DNA of 64,000 nucleotides from Porphyra umbilicalis (lineage: Eukaryota > Rhodophyta > Bangiophyceae > Bangiales > Bangiaceae). A program made the position numbers and the translations under genes. The stretch lies in assembly GCA_002049455.2 (NCBI GenBank), contig KV918780.1:62001-126000 (forward strand), given 5' to 3'. This document shows, one piece after another, positions 46,486 to 58,005 of the stretch. Every line of letters starts with the position of its first letter. Positions within the stretch are counted from its first letter, which is position 1. The notes beneath the pieces were generated by a model. That model did no database searches and was not told the origin of the DNA. It saw only the letters and a program-made list of their open reading frames with translations.

Positions 46486-46879
46486 ATGGCAGTGCCGGCA
46501 GAGGCGCAGCGGGCCTTTGACCGCCGCATGAACGAGGTGTGCAACGAAGTCGTATGTTGTCCGCCGCCGCTCACCCCCTACTGAAGGTGCTGCCGGCTGC
46601 TCTGGAAAGGTGCTCTGCTCCCTGTGCGAGCGCCGTTCTGAATTTGGTTCTGACCCCCTTCGTTCTATACCTCTCTGCCTTCGTCTTGTGCTTCGCTCCC
46701 CGTGTGCTGGTGGCGCTCGTCTCGGTCGCACCGCAGGTCAAGACCATCCTACGTGGCTCAGATGCGGATGTGGTCGCCCTCCGCAACCGCCTCGTCGAGT
46801 CCGCTGCCGATTTCGTGACGCCGTCCGCGTCGCCCGACGCTGCCGCCGGCGATGCCGCGGCAGCTGCCTGGGCCACCGC

Positions 46880-46910
<31 letters not shown>

Positions 46911-47174
46911 ACCGCCACCGCCGCCACCGCCGCGGAAACCGCCACCGGCCCGCGCGACGCGGCCATTGCGGACGGCGCCCCCCCGCCCGCCCCGCCCGCC
47001 GTCGACGCTGGAGTGGTCTTCCACGCCTGCATCGTCGCGTTGCTCGACCACACCCTCTCCCCGGCCGTCCCGACGCTGTGCGGCCCGTACGCGAGAGCGT
47101 TTGAAGGGATGGTCCGCCTTGTGGAGGATGCTGGCTGGCAAATCACCGCGCCGGTGATGAAGATTACGGGGTGA
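46486..47174 (+). CDS. small helical protein of unknown function (two exons)
   Basis: The Met at 46486 starts MAVPAEAQRAFDRRMNEVCN, ending at a GTATGT donor (46552). A 185-bp intron with a pyrimidine-rich end and acceptor CGCACCGCAG (46735-46736) leads in phase 0 to exon 2 (46737-47174). The protein has 167 residues: a charged N-terminal helix (VKTILRGSDADVVALRNRLV), an Ala/Thr low-complexity linker made by GCC/ACC repeats, and a C-terminal helical part (VVFHACIVALLDHTLSPAVP, YARAFEGMVRLVEDAGWQ). Unspliced, a 211-codon frame from 46539 adds an N-terminal hydrophobic stretch that would lie inside the intron. I prefer the spliced form because it starts with charged, helical sequence and both sites are good. 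No family is recognised. Confidence 0.6.
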
Positions 47175-47461
47175 AGGGCGGTGGAAGGGGGGGGTTTGCG
47201 CGCACAGGTTTCTATGAGGATGGGGGGCGGGTCGGTGACAGCGGGTCAGTTTACACGGAAAGACCTTGTCGGTGTGTTGATGCACGTTGCACGCCTCTGT
47301 ACTATAAAGGCATCATCCCCACCCCTTATCTCCATGGCGTGTGGTTGTAGGTCGTCGCATTGACAAACAGCCGCCGTCCGAAGCATACACGTCGCCCCCG
47401 ACTCCGTGGCCGGTCGACTGCCTAGGCGTCGGCGACCCCCCCGACCCCACGTCCCCTCCCC
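47175..47461. other. 3' region between convergent genes
   Basis: Short space between the small helical gene (+) and the SnoaL-like gene (-). No separate feature is seen. Confidence 0.5.
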
Positions 47462-48136
47462 TCACTTGAGCAGCCCTGGGAAGCGCCCCACCAGTGCGGA
47501 CACTCCCCGCAGCAGCAGCAGCGTCGCGCCGGCGGCCTTGACCGTCGGCTCAGGGAAATCCCACGCCTCCTGGAACCGGACGTCCCCCCCCTCCCGCACG
47601 AGCGAGTACATACTCGCGCCACGGCTAAAAGGCACCGTCCGCCCGCCGGGCGTCTCCACGTGCCACCGAGCACCCGCGCATGCCCCGCCCGGCGCCACGT
47701 CATCGAGGATGAAGCGGAACTGGGACGGGAAGGCGCTCTCCATCGCCGTGAGGTGACCAGTGATGGCATCAATGCCCGCAAACGGCTTGCCGTAGAGGGT
47801 GTCCACGTACGACGCGGTGGGGGTGAAGAGGGTGGCGGCGGCGGAGAAGGCGCCACTGTCAAAGGTCGCCCACAGGTGGCGGACGGCGGCTTCGGACTCA
47901 GCAGCAGAAATGGGGGGGATGGACGTCGGGGGCGTAGGTGTGGGCAAAGAAGGCGCCTCAGAGGCAGCCGAACTCATGTGGGCGCCCCAGCTGTGCCGGT
48001 GCGGGCGAGAGAGGCAGCAGGGGATGGCTAGGGACGATATGGGGCCGGGCCACGGATACGTCGCCGGCCGCAAACGAGACGTAGCTGAGCAAGCGGATGA
48101 CAGCGGGGACAGCGCCAGAGGAGATGAAAACGCCAT
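47462..48136 (-). CDS. SnoaL/NTF2-like fold protein, probably plastid-targeted
   Basis: A small alpha+beta cone-fold protein; members include cyclases, isomerases and non-catalytic proteins, so no reaction can be given. The Met at 48136 gives 224 residues. The first 55 or so are Ser/Pro/Ala/Arg-rich with no acidic residues (MAFSSPLALSPLSSACSATS), like a transit peptide. The domain then follows: AVRHLWATFDSGAFSAAATL, the SYVDTLYGKPFAGIDAI strand-turn that marks the family, FRFILDDVAPGG, ARWHVETPGGRTVPFSRGAS, and VRFQEAWDFPEP. A hydrophobic C-terminal helix (AAGATLLLLRGVSALV) may contact a membrane. The frame continues upstream to 48538 with a further Met at 48193, so a longer form is possible. 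Confidence 0.8.
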   Translation of the reverse strand: MAFSSPLALSPLSSACSATSRLRPATYPWPGPISSLAIPCCLSRPHRHSWGAHMSSAASEAPSLPTPTPPTSIPPISAAESEAAVRHLWATFDSGAFSAAATLFTPTASYVDTLYGKPFAGIDAITGHLTAMESAFPSQFRFILDDVAPGGACAGARWHVETPGGRTVPFSRGASMYSLVREGGDVRFQEAWDFPEPTVKAAGATLLLLRGVSALVGRFPGLLK

Positions 48137-50053
48137 ACTGTGCGGTTCTTCGAAGGTGCTCCCTGAAGACAAGCGTGCGGGAAACGCCATCGAGTTGCCT
48201 CGGAAACTGGACCCAACTATGGTCTTCTGCTCGTGCTCGACGGAGTCAGGCACGTTCCGGGACACAGGCAGGCGTTTGTGATAGCGTTTGTGACGAACAT
48301 CGTCGAACGCTGGTTGGTTGAAATCAGTCACGCGTCTGGGTTCGTCAGATCGATCCTGAGCATGCCTGGACTGCGCCACTCGACCAAAGCCGTGTGACGA
48401 GGCAGGCCTGCCTGGCTGCCTGGAGGATTTCGTGAGGCGCGTAAAGGAATGAAGCCGGAGCTCTCGGTCGCAATTGATTATGAGCACAGGTAAACTGCAT
48501 ACAGGTCGCGGCTGGCCGCCGGCGCGCCGCCGCGGCATTCAAAGGAGCGGTCTGTACCGGTGCACCCGCGCAAGGCACGCACAGAGGCTGCACGCGGCCT
48601 GCTGCATTGGCCGGTTTTGTATCAATCGCATCCATGACGAGTGTGTCCCGCCACCATCCGCAAGTTCGTTTCGGTTGCGCTCTGTGAGGGGACCGGCGGC
48701 GGGGGGGGGCGGGCCGAGTGGGACCGACAGCAGAGGATGCAGGCGCCGGAGCACGGATCGACTGGTCACGACCATTTTTCACATCATCAGACACTTCGAG
48801 CTGCCACCCTCGCTTCTCGTTTGACTGTTTGTCTGCTTGGATCCACACTCTGCGTCTGTTCAAGCGTTCAAGTGTTCAAGCGCATTGTGCCTCCACACGC
48901 CCAGACCCAACCAAAGCAGCAGCGAGATGCATGTTTAGCGTAAATGCCTTATCCGCGGACTCTCCCAACGACTCCATACTCTCTCGCAGTGCTCGCGACG
49001 CACCTTGGAGGTGAAACAACCGTGCCTGCTCTCGGGGCCCACACCCGCCCCGGTCGGCAGTAGCCCACCTCGTAGTTGCGTCCGGCCACAGCACCGTCAC
49101 ACACCGGTAAACCCTCGCTTCTCTGGGGCGAGCAGGCGTAGTGGTCAGTCGTACGGCTTGGTCCACCCCCCACTGCAGAGCGTGTCGACACGGCGTGGGA
49201 CCATGCGGTGGGAGCTGATCAATCACCTCTCAAGCCGACGAACCAAGGCACGGCCAGCAGTCAATGGTGCGAACGCAATTATGAATGGAACGTTTAATTC
49301 CTGGCCATCACAAACCTACCTCCCAGCTGGTGTCCCAGAATGCCCCCAACAGTGTAGTGCGTGGTACCTGCGTAACAAACACCCGTCACAAATCTGTTCC
49401 TGTGTCCCGGACCGGGCCTCATTCGTGCAGCACGTGCAATCGAGGAACCAGGTACAAGTACCGCGGCAGCCCGATAATTTCGATAACAAAGGTGGCGGAT
49501 CTGAGTAAAGCACCCAACGGGAGGCGGTTGCTGTGATGCCAACGTTTGTGGCTGTGAGCGTCGTTCCACGTTCAAGTGCTTGTCGAAGCAACCCGGAATG
49601 CCTAGATGTGGGGCAGAGGCGCAGAGTCAATGTGCTTGGCGGCCACGCAGATGCCCACTTGCAGCCCCGGAGGCGGATCTTTCGTTGGTGAGATATTTTG
49701 GACATGCCTGCCACACTCAACTTTCGCGCTGTAATGACGCGTGGCGACCCCGCGGCACCCGTTTTGGCGCCCGCCAAGCACGGTGAGCCCGTTTCTACGA
49801 CGCCGCGTTGTGTTCGTGCGGCAACCACCACATTTCCGCCCGCCCGCGCCTTTATCATCACTTCATCCTCCCTTGTCGAGAGCTGTTCATCTTTGTTCAC
49901 CAATACCTTCCTTTTGTTCCTGCCACCGCCTGAATGCTTGGGTGGTCTGGTTTTTTCTCACTCCCTGGGCGAGTCTTCTCCTGCTGCAGCTCTGTCATCC
50001 TCTCCACGCAAGACGCACTTCACGTGCTCCCTTTGCTTCCTCCCGTCGACACA
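48137..50053. other. intergenic, no gene recognised
   Basis: Short frames only (for example 48474-48824 + and 49316-49903 -), none with motifs. The region just left of 50054 is C/T-rich and likely holds the leader of the next gene. Confidence 0.4.
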
Positions 50054-50398
50054 ATGGAGGACCGCGTCGTCCCTGAGTGGGAGGAGCCGACGCCGACCCC
50101 TGCCGCCAGGAATCCTGACTCTGCGACGCCCGCCGCTACTACACCAATCGTCGGTTCGGGCGCCGGCGACACTCCCCCTGGCGGTGTTCCCGCCCCAGAC
50201 ATGCAGACGGTGCCCGAGGCAGCTGGCGTGGACGTGCCCGCCCTCTTCTTTTCCCCGCTGCCGTCCTACATCTTCTCTGCCAAGCGGCCGACGCGCGGCT
50301 TGGTGGTATCGTCGGAAACCCTGGGGTTGACACCCAAGCGCGCGTGGGAGGCGCCGGGTCGGACGTCTGTCAAGCGTCGGCGCGTGGCGGGGAGCTGA
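50054..50398 (+). CDS. small Pro-rich protein with basic C-terminus, unknown
   Basis: The Met at 50054 gives 114 residues: MEDRVVPEWEEPTPTPAARN, a Pro/Ala/Gly linker, then a denser segment (VPALFFSPLPSYIFSAKRPT, VVSSETLGLTPKRAW) and a basic end, SVKRRRVAGS, which could be a nuclear localisation signal. The frame is open further upstream (49934), but that sequence is hydrophobic and different in style. No family is recognised. It could be a single exon of a longer gene. Confidence 0.45.
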   Translation: MEDRVVPEWEEPTPTPAARNPDSATPAATTPIVGSGAGDTPPGGVPAPDMQTVPEAAGVDVPALFFSPLPSYIFSAKRPTRGLVVSSETLGLTPKRAWEAPGRTSVKRRRVAGS

Positions 50399-52216
50399 GC
50401 GGTTGTGGCTGGTCGTGACGGCATCCATCCCGTTTCGTGGAGGAATCAGGCGCTCCTGCCCGTACAACGAGTGTGTGTCCTTGTGGTCGGCGACGCCGGC
50501 GGATATCGGTCAGCGGTACAAGTCGCTGCTCTTTACTACATGGCGGTCATCGTTCGCGTGGTGCAGTGGACGGTCAAGCGCATGTGGCTGTAGGCGGGGA
50601 CTGTGTTCCGTTTGACACGCGAGCACCCAATGGCCCGTCTCTACCTCTGGAATTGGCCGTGGAGCACGCCTGGTGGTGCATCGACAACGGCGTTCCGTTG
50701 CTGCATCGTTGGCCTCCTCGATGGTCGTCGCGCTCACTTCAACCTGTGTGTTGTGGCCGCCTCAGTTTTGGTGATGATGGCTCGGCTCGTGCTGCATCTG
50801 CTTCTTGCCGCAACCTTGTATTGTATCGGTGTGCCCCAAGGAGAAGCCTAATGTCTGTGTGTTGCTCTCCCCGGCAGAGTTGTATGCGCCAAAGCCGTCG
50901 AAGCTCTCGCGTGAACGAGTGTACTGTTGCCAGATTCGTGGAATGGGGGCTACTTAGTGCGGGCCGCGTGTGAGAGCCGCTGACATCGATGTCAGCTGAG
51001 TCCTTGGACTGATGCATCAGCTCCAAAGACTGCGATAAAGCGTCGATTCCGTGGACGTCAGCTGGCCGCGGTACTGCTGCGGGTCCGGTGGCGACCATGT
51101 GCGCTTCCGCCCGCAATGGTAGGAAGTCTGTGGCGGAGTGCGTTGTGCATCATACCTCTCGTTGACGTTTTTGGCTATGGTATTTCGACTACGCCTGGGC
51201 CTCGTAAGAATCCTCCGCGTGCTCCTTCGACTCTTGCCGTTTACTCATGTGGTGCTCTGTTCTAACCGCTCATCATGGTCATGGTGTTGTATTGGTGCCG
51301 GTGTTGTCTTTTGAGCTGGGTGGCTCTGTCGCGGCGGACAGTGGTGGCAAGGCCAGTGACCGGTTGCCAGCGGTAGTGCTTGGGTTGCTGTGCATTGCCT
51401 TCTCGGCTGCGGTGTTCCTCGCTTTTACAACGTGGCTTCTTGCGCCGGTACGTTTTTGTTTGAGCTGCTCGATATTACCAGGACATCTTGTGTCGTACTA
51501 TTGTATCTTATTGCTTGCCCGTGCGTGTTAGCTGGTCATTGCAGCACGTCCGCACTTCTGTTCGTTCCGTCTGTCTTCCTGTCGTATCCTGTACATTTCT
51601 CATTGCTTACAACATTTGTGCTAGTGAGCCTGTTGTCTTTCTCAACGCCTTTGTGTGTGTTTCCACTGGCCTGTTGCGTCCGCCCCAACCTATATCCTCT
51701 GGCTGACAGGTTTTGCCACCATACGTCCAAGCGCTCTTCCCCCTTCGCATGTGGCTGTACATCCTCCCTGCGGCCGGGGTGGTCGGTGTAGTGGCCGGAG
51801 TGACTGCATTTGTTGGGATCCAAAAGCGGACCGCAGCTTCGTAGCTCCCATTGTGACCGGCTCATGCTGGAGGTTGGGTTATGTATCGTCATTGTTCCGC
51901 TTCCGTGCTGCCCTGTGCGTTGCGAAGTGCTCAACCAAGCAAAACAAGCGCATTTGATGTATGAAGCCGTGCGACGCTTTTCCCCAACACAGACGCACGC
52001 ACACAATACAGATACCCCAGAGCAACACAACAAACTCCCATACAAAACTTGACTACAAAAAGAAAAACGTTGGCGCGGATGGAAGGGAGGGAGCACACCG
52101 CCAGCAGGCGCCGCCGCTGCCTCGTCGCGTCCCGAACCGAAAACAAAGCACTCTCGTCCTTGCGCATCCACCGACCACTCCCTCGACCCCAAGGATGCAC
52201 CATCTCCGCCGTGCCG
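50399..52216. other. intergenic, T-rich, no gene recognised
   Basis: The region at about 51150-51800 is T/G-rich on the + strand and gives hydrophobic translations in several frames, which reflects composition and not a membrane protein. Nothing else can be supported. Confidence 0.4.
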
Positions 52217-52887
52217 TCACTCCAAATCTTCTGGCAGGTAGACGAGGGCGGTGACACGCTTTCCCCCGCGCACGCGGCGCACCACCCCCACCACACACAC
52301 GCCCGTGTGGGGCAGCGCAATGAAGAGGTGGTCCACGCGCACAAAGCCGAGGCCGGTCCCCCGGGGTCCCGTTGGCGCCGAGGAGCACCCGGTCGTCACC
52401 CCCGCCCGCATCGACGGTAGCCGCAGGTGGGGCGGCAGCGTTGGGGGCGCCGTGATGGATGAGCTGCCTCCGTCCGACTCGGAAGAGGGCAAATCCCGGC
52501 TGTAGGAGCCAAGGGGGGAGGACGAGAGCGGGGGGGGCCATGGCGGGCTGGCGGTGAAGGAGGAACTCCGTGGTGGGGGGACCGGCGGGGGGGGGTTACC
52601 GGGCGCAGTGGCGTCCCCGCCGGGGGTGGCGTCACCGGTCGGGGCGGCGTCACCGGCCGGGGTGGTTGCGCAACCGGCCGCGGCGGACCACGCCGCGCCA
52701 GTGGCTCCTGCTCCTGCCGTTCCCGCTCTTGGCGACGGCGTTCGCGGTGCTCGTGGAGCCGTTGCTCCCGCTGCTCCCGGGTCACAGAGGCCGCGTCCGC
52801 GCCCACCCCATCGCCTGGAGGACCATCCGGAAGCGCAGGGAGGCCATTGACCGGGCCAGCCGTGGGGGAAGCTGCCGTCGCGGACAT
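52217..52887 (-). CDS. uncharacterised Pro-rich protein with conserved-looking C-terminus (composite frame)
   Basis: From the Met at 52887 the frame gives MSATAASPTAGPVNGLPALP, a charged helix (REQREQRLHEHRERRRQERE) and a Pro/Arg stretch with RPVTPP repeats. At the C-rich run near 52575-52600 (minus-strand sense) the better sequence moves to the next frame. It ends with a compact domain, GLGFVRVDHLFIALPHTGVC, VVGVVRRVRGGKRVTALVYL, PEDLE. The frame change at a homopolymer is like those in the other genes here. The C-terminal 65 residues look like a small beta-rich domain, but I recognise no family. Confidence 0.5.
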
Positions 52888-53245
52888 GGTGGCGAACAGC
52901 TGGAGAGCACGTACCGCGCGCGAGGGGCGGGGGGGAAACACCCGTCAACCACCACCGGCAGTGTGGGCGAAACCCGTTTCAGGACGATCATTGTGCAGTT
53001 GGACTGCACGCGCCAAGCCGTCGCGCGTGGCCCGAGCGCTCTCAGCCGCAGAGGTCCTCGCGCGGCAGCCCTGCCCGGGAGCGCCGTCGTCTCATTGGCT
53101 GCGCACTCCCCAGAATTGACGGGCCTCAGGCCCGTTCGCAGTTGCAGACCGTGTGATGGTATACCGACGTAACGTTGATTTGATTGGCCGAGCCCGTCAC
53201 GCGACGGTATACCGGTACAGACATACGCGGGATCCCCGCGTATGT

Positions 53246-53914
53246 TTATACCGCTGTATACCGTTTGAGAACGGGGAATTCCACGTCTCGTGTGTTTACA
53301 ATTCCTCTCTTGCAAGAACTGTCAAACGAATTGTCGACCATCCGGAAGCTCCTCGCCGGTGTGGCGACACACGCCGCTGCGAACATGCCTGAGAAGTCGA
53401 CCCCGCAGCCCACTCGAGACGCACCGCGCTGCATGGCACTGTTCGCTGCAACCCTTCCCACCCGCCGCCCTTTCAAACTGCACACCGTTCCCCCCCACCC
53501 CCCCTCCGTTGGGAACACCCATCGCGGCGCGCGACACGGTAGCTGACCGCAATGGCGGTAGACACTTGTCGAGTGCACGCCGAAGACGATGCACATGTGA
53601 ACGTAGCTGCCGCCACCCATGCAGTGCAGGGCCAAAGCTGTGCGGACCTCGGCGGAGAGACCAGGGCGAGGTAAGCGAGGACGCAAAATGCCCACCAAGG
53701 CATGAAGCGAGCCGTCAGACATGCGCACTGCGCGCTCAAAGTGGGGCCGTAACGAGCCCGCACATGGGAAAAAGAAACGCGAGTGGTTGTGTATTGAGTG
53801 GGTGATAAAGAGATACTCGGGGTAGATTGCACTACCCCCGCCAGCGACGGCACGAAGGCGCCCGCGCGTAGAATGGGGAAAGGGTCCATGTCGGCGGTCG
53901 CTGTGCGTTGACAA
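53246..53914 (-). pseudogene. HARBI1-type transposase, N-terminal fragment
   Basis: Residues FERAVRMSDGSLHALVGILR, LSAEVRTALALHCMGGGSYV and FGVHSTSVYRH match the helix-turn-helix region that precedes the DDE domain in Harbinger transposases. After YRHCG the frame continues to 53246 without any DDE motif. A GTCAGCT at that point could be a splice donor, but no catalytic exon remains inside the element. The nested element begins just upstream of the first Met, so the 5' part is disturbed as well. It cannot encode an active enzyme. Confidence 0.65.
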
Positions 53915-53935
53915 GCTGCATGGCGGTCCATGGCT

Positions 53936-54609
53936 GCGCAGTGGTGACTAACCGGGGGTGGGACACAAATGCCATTTTGGGCCATGTGGACCCACATTCG
54001 GTCATGGAATCGACCTGTGCGGGGTCACACGCAGATTTTTTCCACAAACCTTTGTGGATGATATTTCCTGTCTTCTGGGGTTGGATGTCTTTACACCGCC
54101 AGAAGCGTCTCGACGAGAGGAAGAGCATTGCGCCGAGTCTGGCCGCCCAAGTGGAAAGAAAGTGCGCTCCACAAAGCCATGTGGAACAGCCGTAGCGTCC
54201 GTCTACAAAGGCATGTGGAGGCGACCGCTGCTTTGTGGGCGGCCTGTTGCGTGTGGGGATATCTCCCAACAGTAAGGCGACAAGACGAGGGTGCTCACCC
54301 GCCATGTTGGCCCAGTGGAGATCATGGCGCGACGTCAGAAGGAAAGTTTCGAGCTCTCATTGGCCATCATCAGCTTAGAGACAAAGCGTTGATTGGCTAT
54401 TTTGCACTGTCGGGCTCTCTGTTCATGGGGAGATTTCATGTGCTGATATGCCGTGGGTCGACTTACGAGCTGTAACCCACAAAAGCCACCACAAAACCAT
54501 GTCAATGTGTGTGGGTTTTGGCGTCCTGCGGAAGCCCCACACGTCGGTCTGACCTATCCACATGGTAAAAAGTCGTTTGTGTCCCACCCCCGGTTAGTCA
54601 CCACTGCGC
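53936..54609. mobile_element. nested inverted-repeat element, 674 bp, perfect 34-bp TIRs
   Basis: GCGCAGTGGTGACTAACCGG at 53936 starts a 34-bp repeat that is present as an exact inverse ending at 54609. The similarity continues inward less perfectly (CCATGTGG blocks). The word CCATGTGG or CCACATGG recurs several times inside. There is no coding capacity. Perfect TIRs inside a decayed host element mean this insertion is the younger of the two. Confidence 0.8.
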
Positions 54610-54787
54610 TGGTTCGACGGTCGGTCTTGTTCGCGCCTGATGGCGATAGAAATCCTGCGTCTCTGACGAAATCAATTGTGTACTTGATTTCATGTGCGAG
54701 ACGGTGCGCCAAAGGTCTTTCGCAGATATATGTATACCGCCGTCACGCTGGTATACCGTCACACGGTTTGCAACTGCGAACGGGCCT

Positions 54788-57700
54788 GCTGGACAACGAG
54801 CCTGTGCTCCTTTTGTACTTTGCTTCAGTACGCTGGGTAACTGGCACGATTTGTGTCACCACGCCGCCTCCTCGGCGGCGCGACCGCCACGTCATCGAGG
54901 ATCGCGTCTGTCGGGCGCGCGCCACCCGAGGGCGCAAGCACGGGCCCAAATTTGACGCGCCGCCCGGCACAGCAAGGTCTAAACCACGTTACTCCAAATC
55001 GCGCATTCCGGGAGAAATCGAGTGCGGATCACTGCAGGTCGCTCTGCAAGGTGGCCTCAATGGCTCCGTAGGGACTGATTTTATCACCCAGAAGCATGCA
55101 GACTGTCGCTACCGCCGTGCTTTCCGCAGAGGCTATGGCGGCCCAGGCATCGATGAGGAGCTATAGGAAGCTTATGTACCTGCATTCTTGATCGTGAAGA
55201 CTAGAACTTTGGCACCCATGGATTTGGGGCCTCACATCGCCTTGCGTCTTGTCACCAAGGGTTTAATGTACACGATTTCATTGAGAATGCAAAAAAAAAA
55301 ACAGAAAATTTGCTGTCGGCAACACAAACGATGAATGAAATTTGCGCACATTCTCCGTGGAATGGATAGATCTGGTGCATGTTACTCTCTGTACTATGCA
55401 GATATGTTGCACGACCTGTGGTGATTTGGACAGACGTTGTGCACAACCAGGTCGTACCTTGCATATTCTGGCATGCCCTGGTGTCGTGATTAGCTTACTC
55501 CAGCACCTTAGTTTGCTTGTTTTGCTTGGAACTGTACATCAAGCAGCCAAAGCTCAGCAGATTCGAGCTGCAGACCTGCACGGCCAGCAATGCTGATCGG
55601 CTCGATCTGGATCGCTTCTCACCACCTCACACAGTCCCCGCTCATCGTCCCGCACAGCACCACGAGGAGCTCTCACGTTCTGACCAGGTTTTGTCCACAC
55701 CCAGGCACTTTTTGGCGATGCCAGGCCTCACGACCATGGGACACGTGCCTTTCTTGGAAGGATGACTGGTCCTCCTCCCAATGGCAGCCTGAAATGCAGG
55801 TTCCAGATGAAAATCTGCGCAAGTGGGTGTCCTGAGGTTGCAGGACTCCATGCGCTTTTCTGCATGGCTCGACACGCGTTTGGTGCATGTTCGCAGTAGT
55901 CTAACACAGGCACGAGAGATTCCTGTGCAGGTGGCGTGCACCTCGCACCAGATTTTGTGTCGGAAGCCAACTCAAGTTTATCAGGTCTGAGGGTCCCTGC
56001 AGAAAGATGCCGCAAGAATATTGTTCATATTACATAAAACCATGCGGGTTCCCCCGCGCCGCGTACCAGGTATGACCCACGGACGGAGTTTTCATGTCCA
56101 TCTTTGTTCGTGAGGGGAGCTCTGGTACCATGCCATAATTGTCAATGTCGACAAGAAATGGACGTTCCAATGCCGAAACAGGGCTCTCTGCAGGCCCTCT
56201 GTTGGGCGTACGAACGGCCAACGGATCCGTGCAAGAGGCTGGAATCGACGGTCGTGCGGCTGAGGGGGTAACGTGCTTTTGATCCTGCTGTGCGGGCTGA
56301 CGTGGCGGGGGGACGCGCCGCGGGACGCACGACCACGCGCCCCAGCGGCCAGCGCCGCCGCTTCCACCCGGCGGGTCACCGTCGCTGTTGCTGCTTTGCG
56401 GGGGGGGGAAGCACGCCACGCCCCTGCCGTCGAGGTGGCGGAGCGTGCCGCCACCCGCCTGGACCTGCTTGTGTTGGGAAGTGGGGCGCGCCCTTGCCTT
56501 TGGCGCGCACCCCCCCCTTCCTTTGTACCTGTCGATGGGGTCGGCGGCTGGCCAGACGCTACCAGACTGACCGCGCCGCCGTCCACTGCCGCGCCTCTGG
56601 GGGCGGCAGCGTCCATCTCTCCTCGCGCGTCGCCCTCACACCCACCGCGACGCCGCCTCTACTGCGGCTGAGGGCCTGGGAGAATAGCGGCCAACCTCTT
56701 CTTCTTGCGGCGGCGCCCGTACCAGCTCGTCGCAGTACGGGGGCCCGCCTTCGTATGCATCTCCGTGCCTCACCGAGGCCGGGCAACCGGGGGAATTCTT
56801 AGGGGACCCGGTCTAGTCCCTCTACAGTGCCTCCTCGCATCTGTTCACCACCTACCCCAAACAGTAGCCTCCAACAAGATTAAGCATTGCGAGGGGAAAA
56901 AGAAAAAATCGTCCTGGCCAGCGGATTGCAGGATGGCTCTTCCACACGTTGCTAACAAATGGATATTCAAGTCGTAGCAGTCATATTAAAGTACAGTATC
57001 GATTCCAATCGCCAGCTGCTTGGCGCAGAACGACCGCGCCGGAAGAGGCGATTCGTCCGGGGCCCTGTACTGAACCGCCAGCCCCCCCCAGCCCCGTCCC
57101 AGTACACATGATGCTGCCGTTCTTGCGGATGTATCACCCCTCCCCCATTGTCTGCTCCATCCTTCTAACCCCCCCCCCACCCCTCCACCGACGTTGTGGC
57201 CTGCTGTCCCCGTCCTGGACGGCCGTTGAGGCAGTCGGCCGAGGGGGTGGTGGGGATCGTCGTCTAGTGCCGGTGTCGTGTACGCTGTTTCCGCCCCCCC
57301 TCGAGCCTGTGAGTAAGGGACCAAGTCCGTACGAGGAAGCACCACTTGGCCCAGATGGGGCAAGTCTGCGCTGCTTCCACGCCCCCCCCTCCATCTATCC
57401 CCCTGTCGCTTCAAGTTGTCGGCGGCAGGACCACCATTGGTTGTCTATTCCACGCGACGACCGCCAGCCACATTCTGCGTCTGGCCGCGCCAGTGCCGGG
57501 CTGGGCGGACTGGGGGGGAGGGGGGGCGAGGGCGGGGGGGGGCGGGGGCGGCGGGGGGGCGGGGGGGGGGGGGGAGCGGGGGGTTTCGAAGGGATGCAGA
57601 GGTACGCCGAGGTGGGCCGTTTGCGTGACCAAAGACAGGGCGGTGGAGCTGGGCTTTCCAGTGTCATGAAGAGACGCCCACGGGCAGGGGGCATGACGCG

Positions 57701-58005
57701 CATCTTCACGAGCTTTGTTCTGTGAGGTGCAGTAGGGAAGGTTGGTTCGGGCAGAATGCAGGAGCTGAACGTAGTTTTCTCAGTCACCTATGGGACGCTG
57801 CCTCGACGAGGTCCGCATGGAGGGCGTGGACAGCATTTGTGCAATGGGGGTCCTGGATGGGTGGTGGGGACGTCTGCACCGCGGCGTATGCACTAGAAAA
57901 CATGTGGTGGACGACAAGTGTGGAAGTAAAATATTGATCGAACTCGTGGTTTTTTCTGCCACAGAGAAGCAGTAGAGGGAAAAATGCGAAGAAGGTATTT
58001 CAGTC
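54788..58005. other. intergenic, no gene recognised
   Basis: Several short frames are open (for example 56290-56802 + and 56949-57725 +) without motifs. Dense G runs lie at about 57510-57580. I see no inverted repeats that would mark the left end of the pogo-type element to the right. Confidence 0.4.

Larger units (their letters stand above)
53127..54787. mobile_element. Harbinger-like element with 48-bp terminal inverted repeats, 1,661 bp, decayed
   Basis: The left end, starting CAGGCCCGTTCGCAGTTGCA (53127), and the inverse of the right end (ending at 54787) match over about 48 bp with few differences. GTATACC words recur just inside both ends, and a perfect palindrome (ACATACGCGGG plus inverse, 53222-53246) lies near the left end. 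It contains the N-terminal part of a transposase on the minus strand and a nested inverted-repeat element. No target duplication is clear. It is not related in sequence to the 11.4-kb Harbinger copy. Confidence 0.75.
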
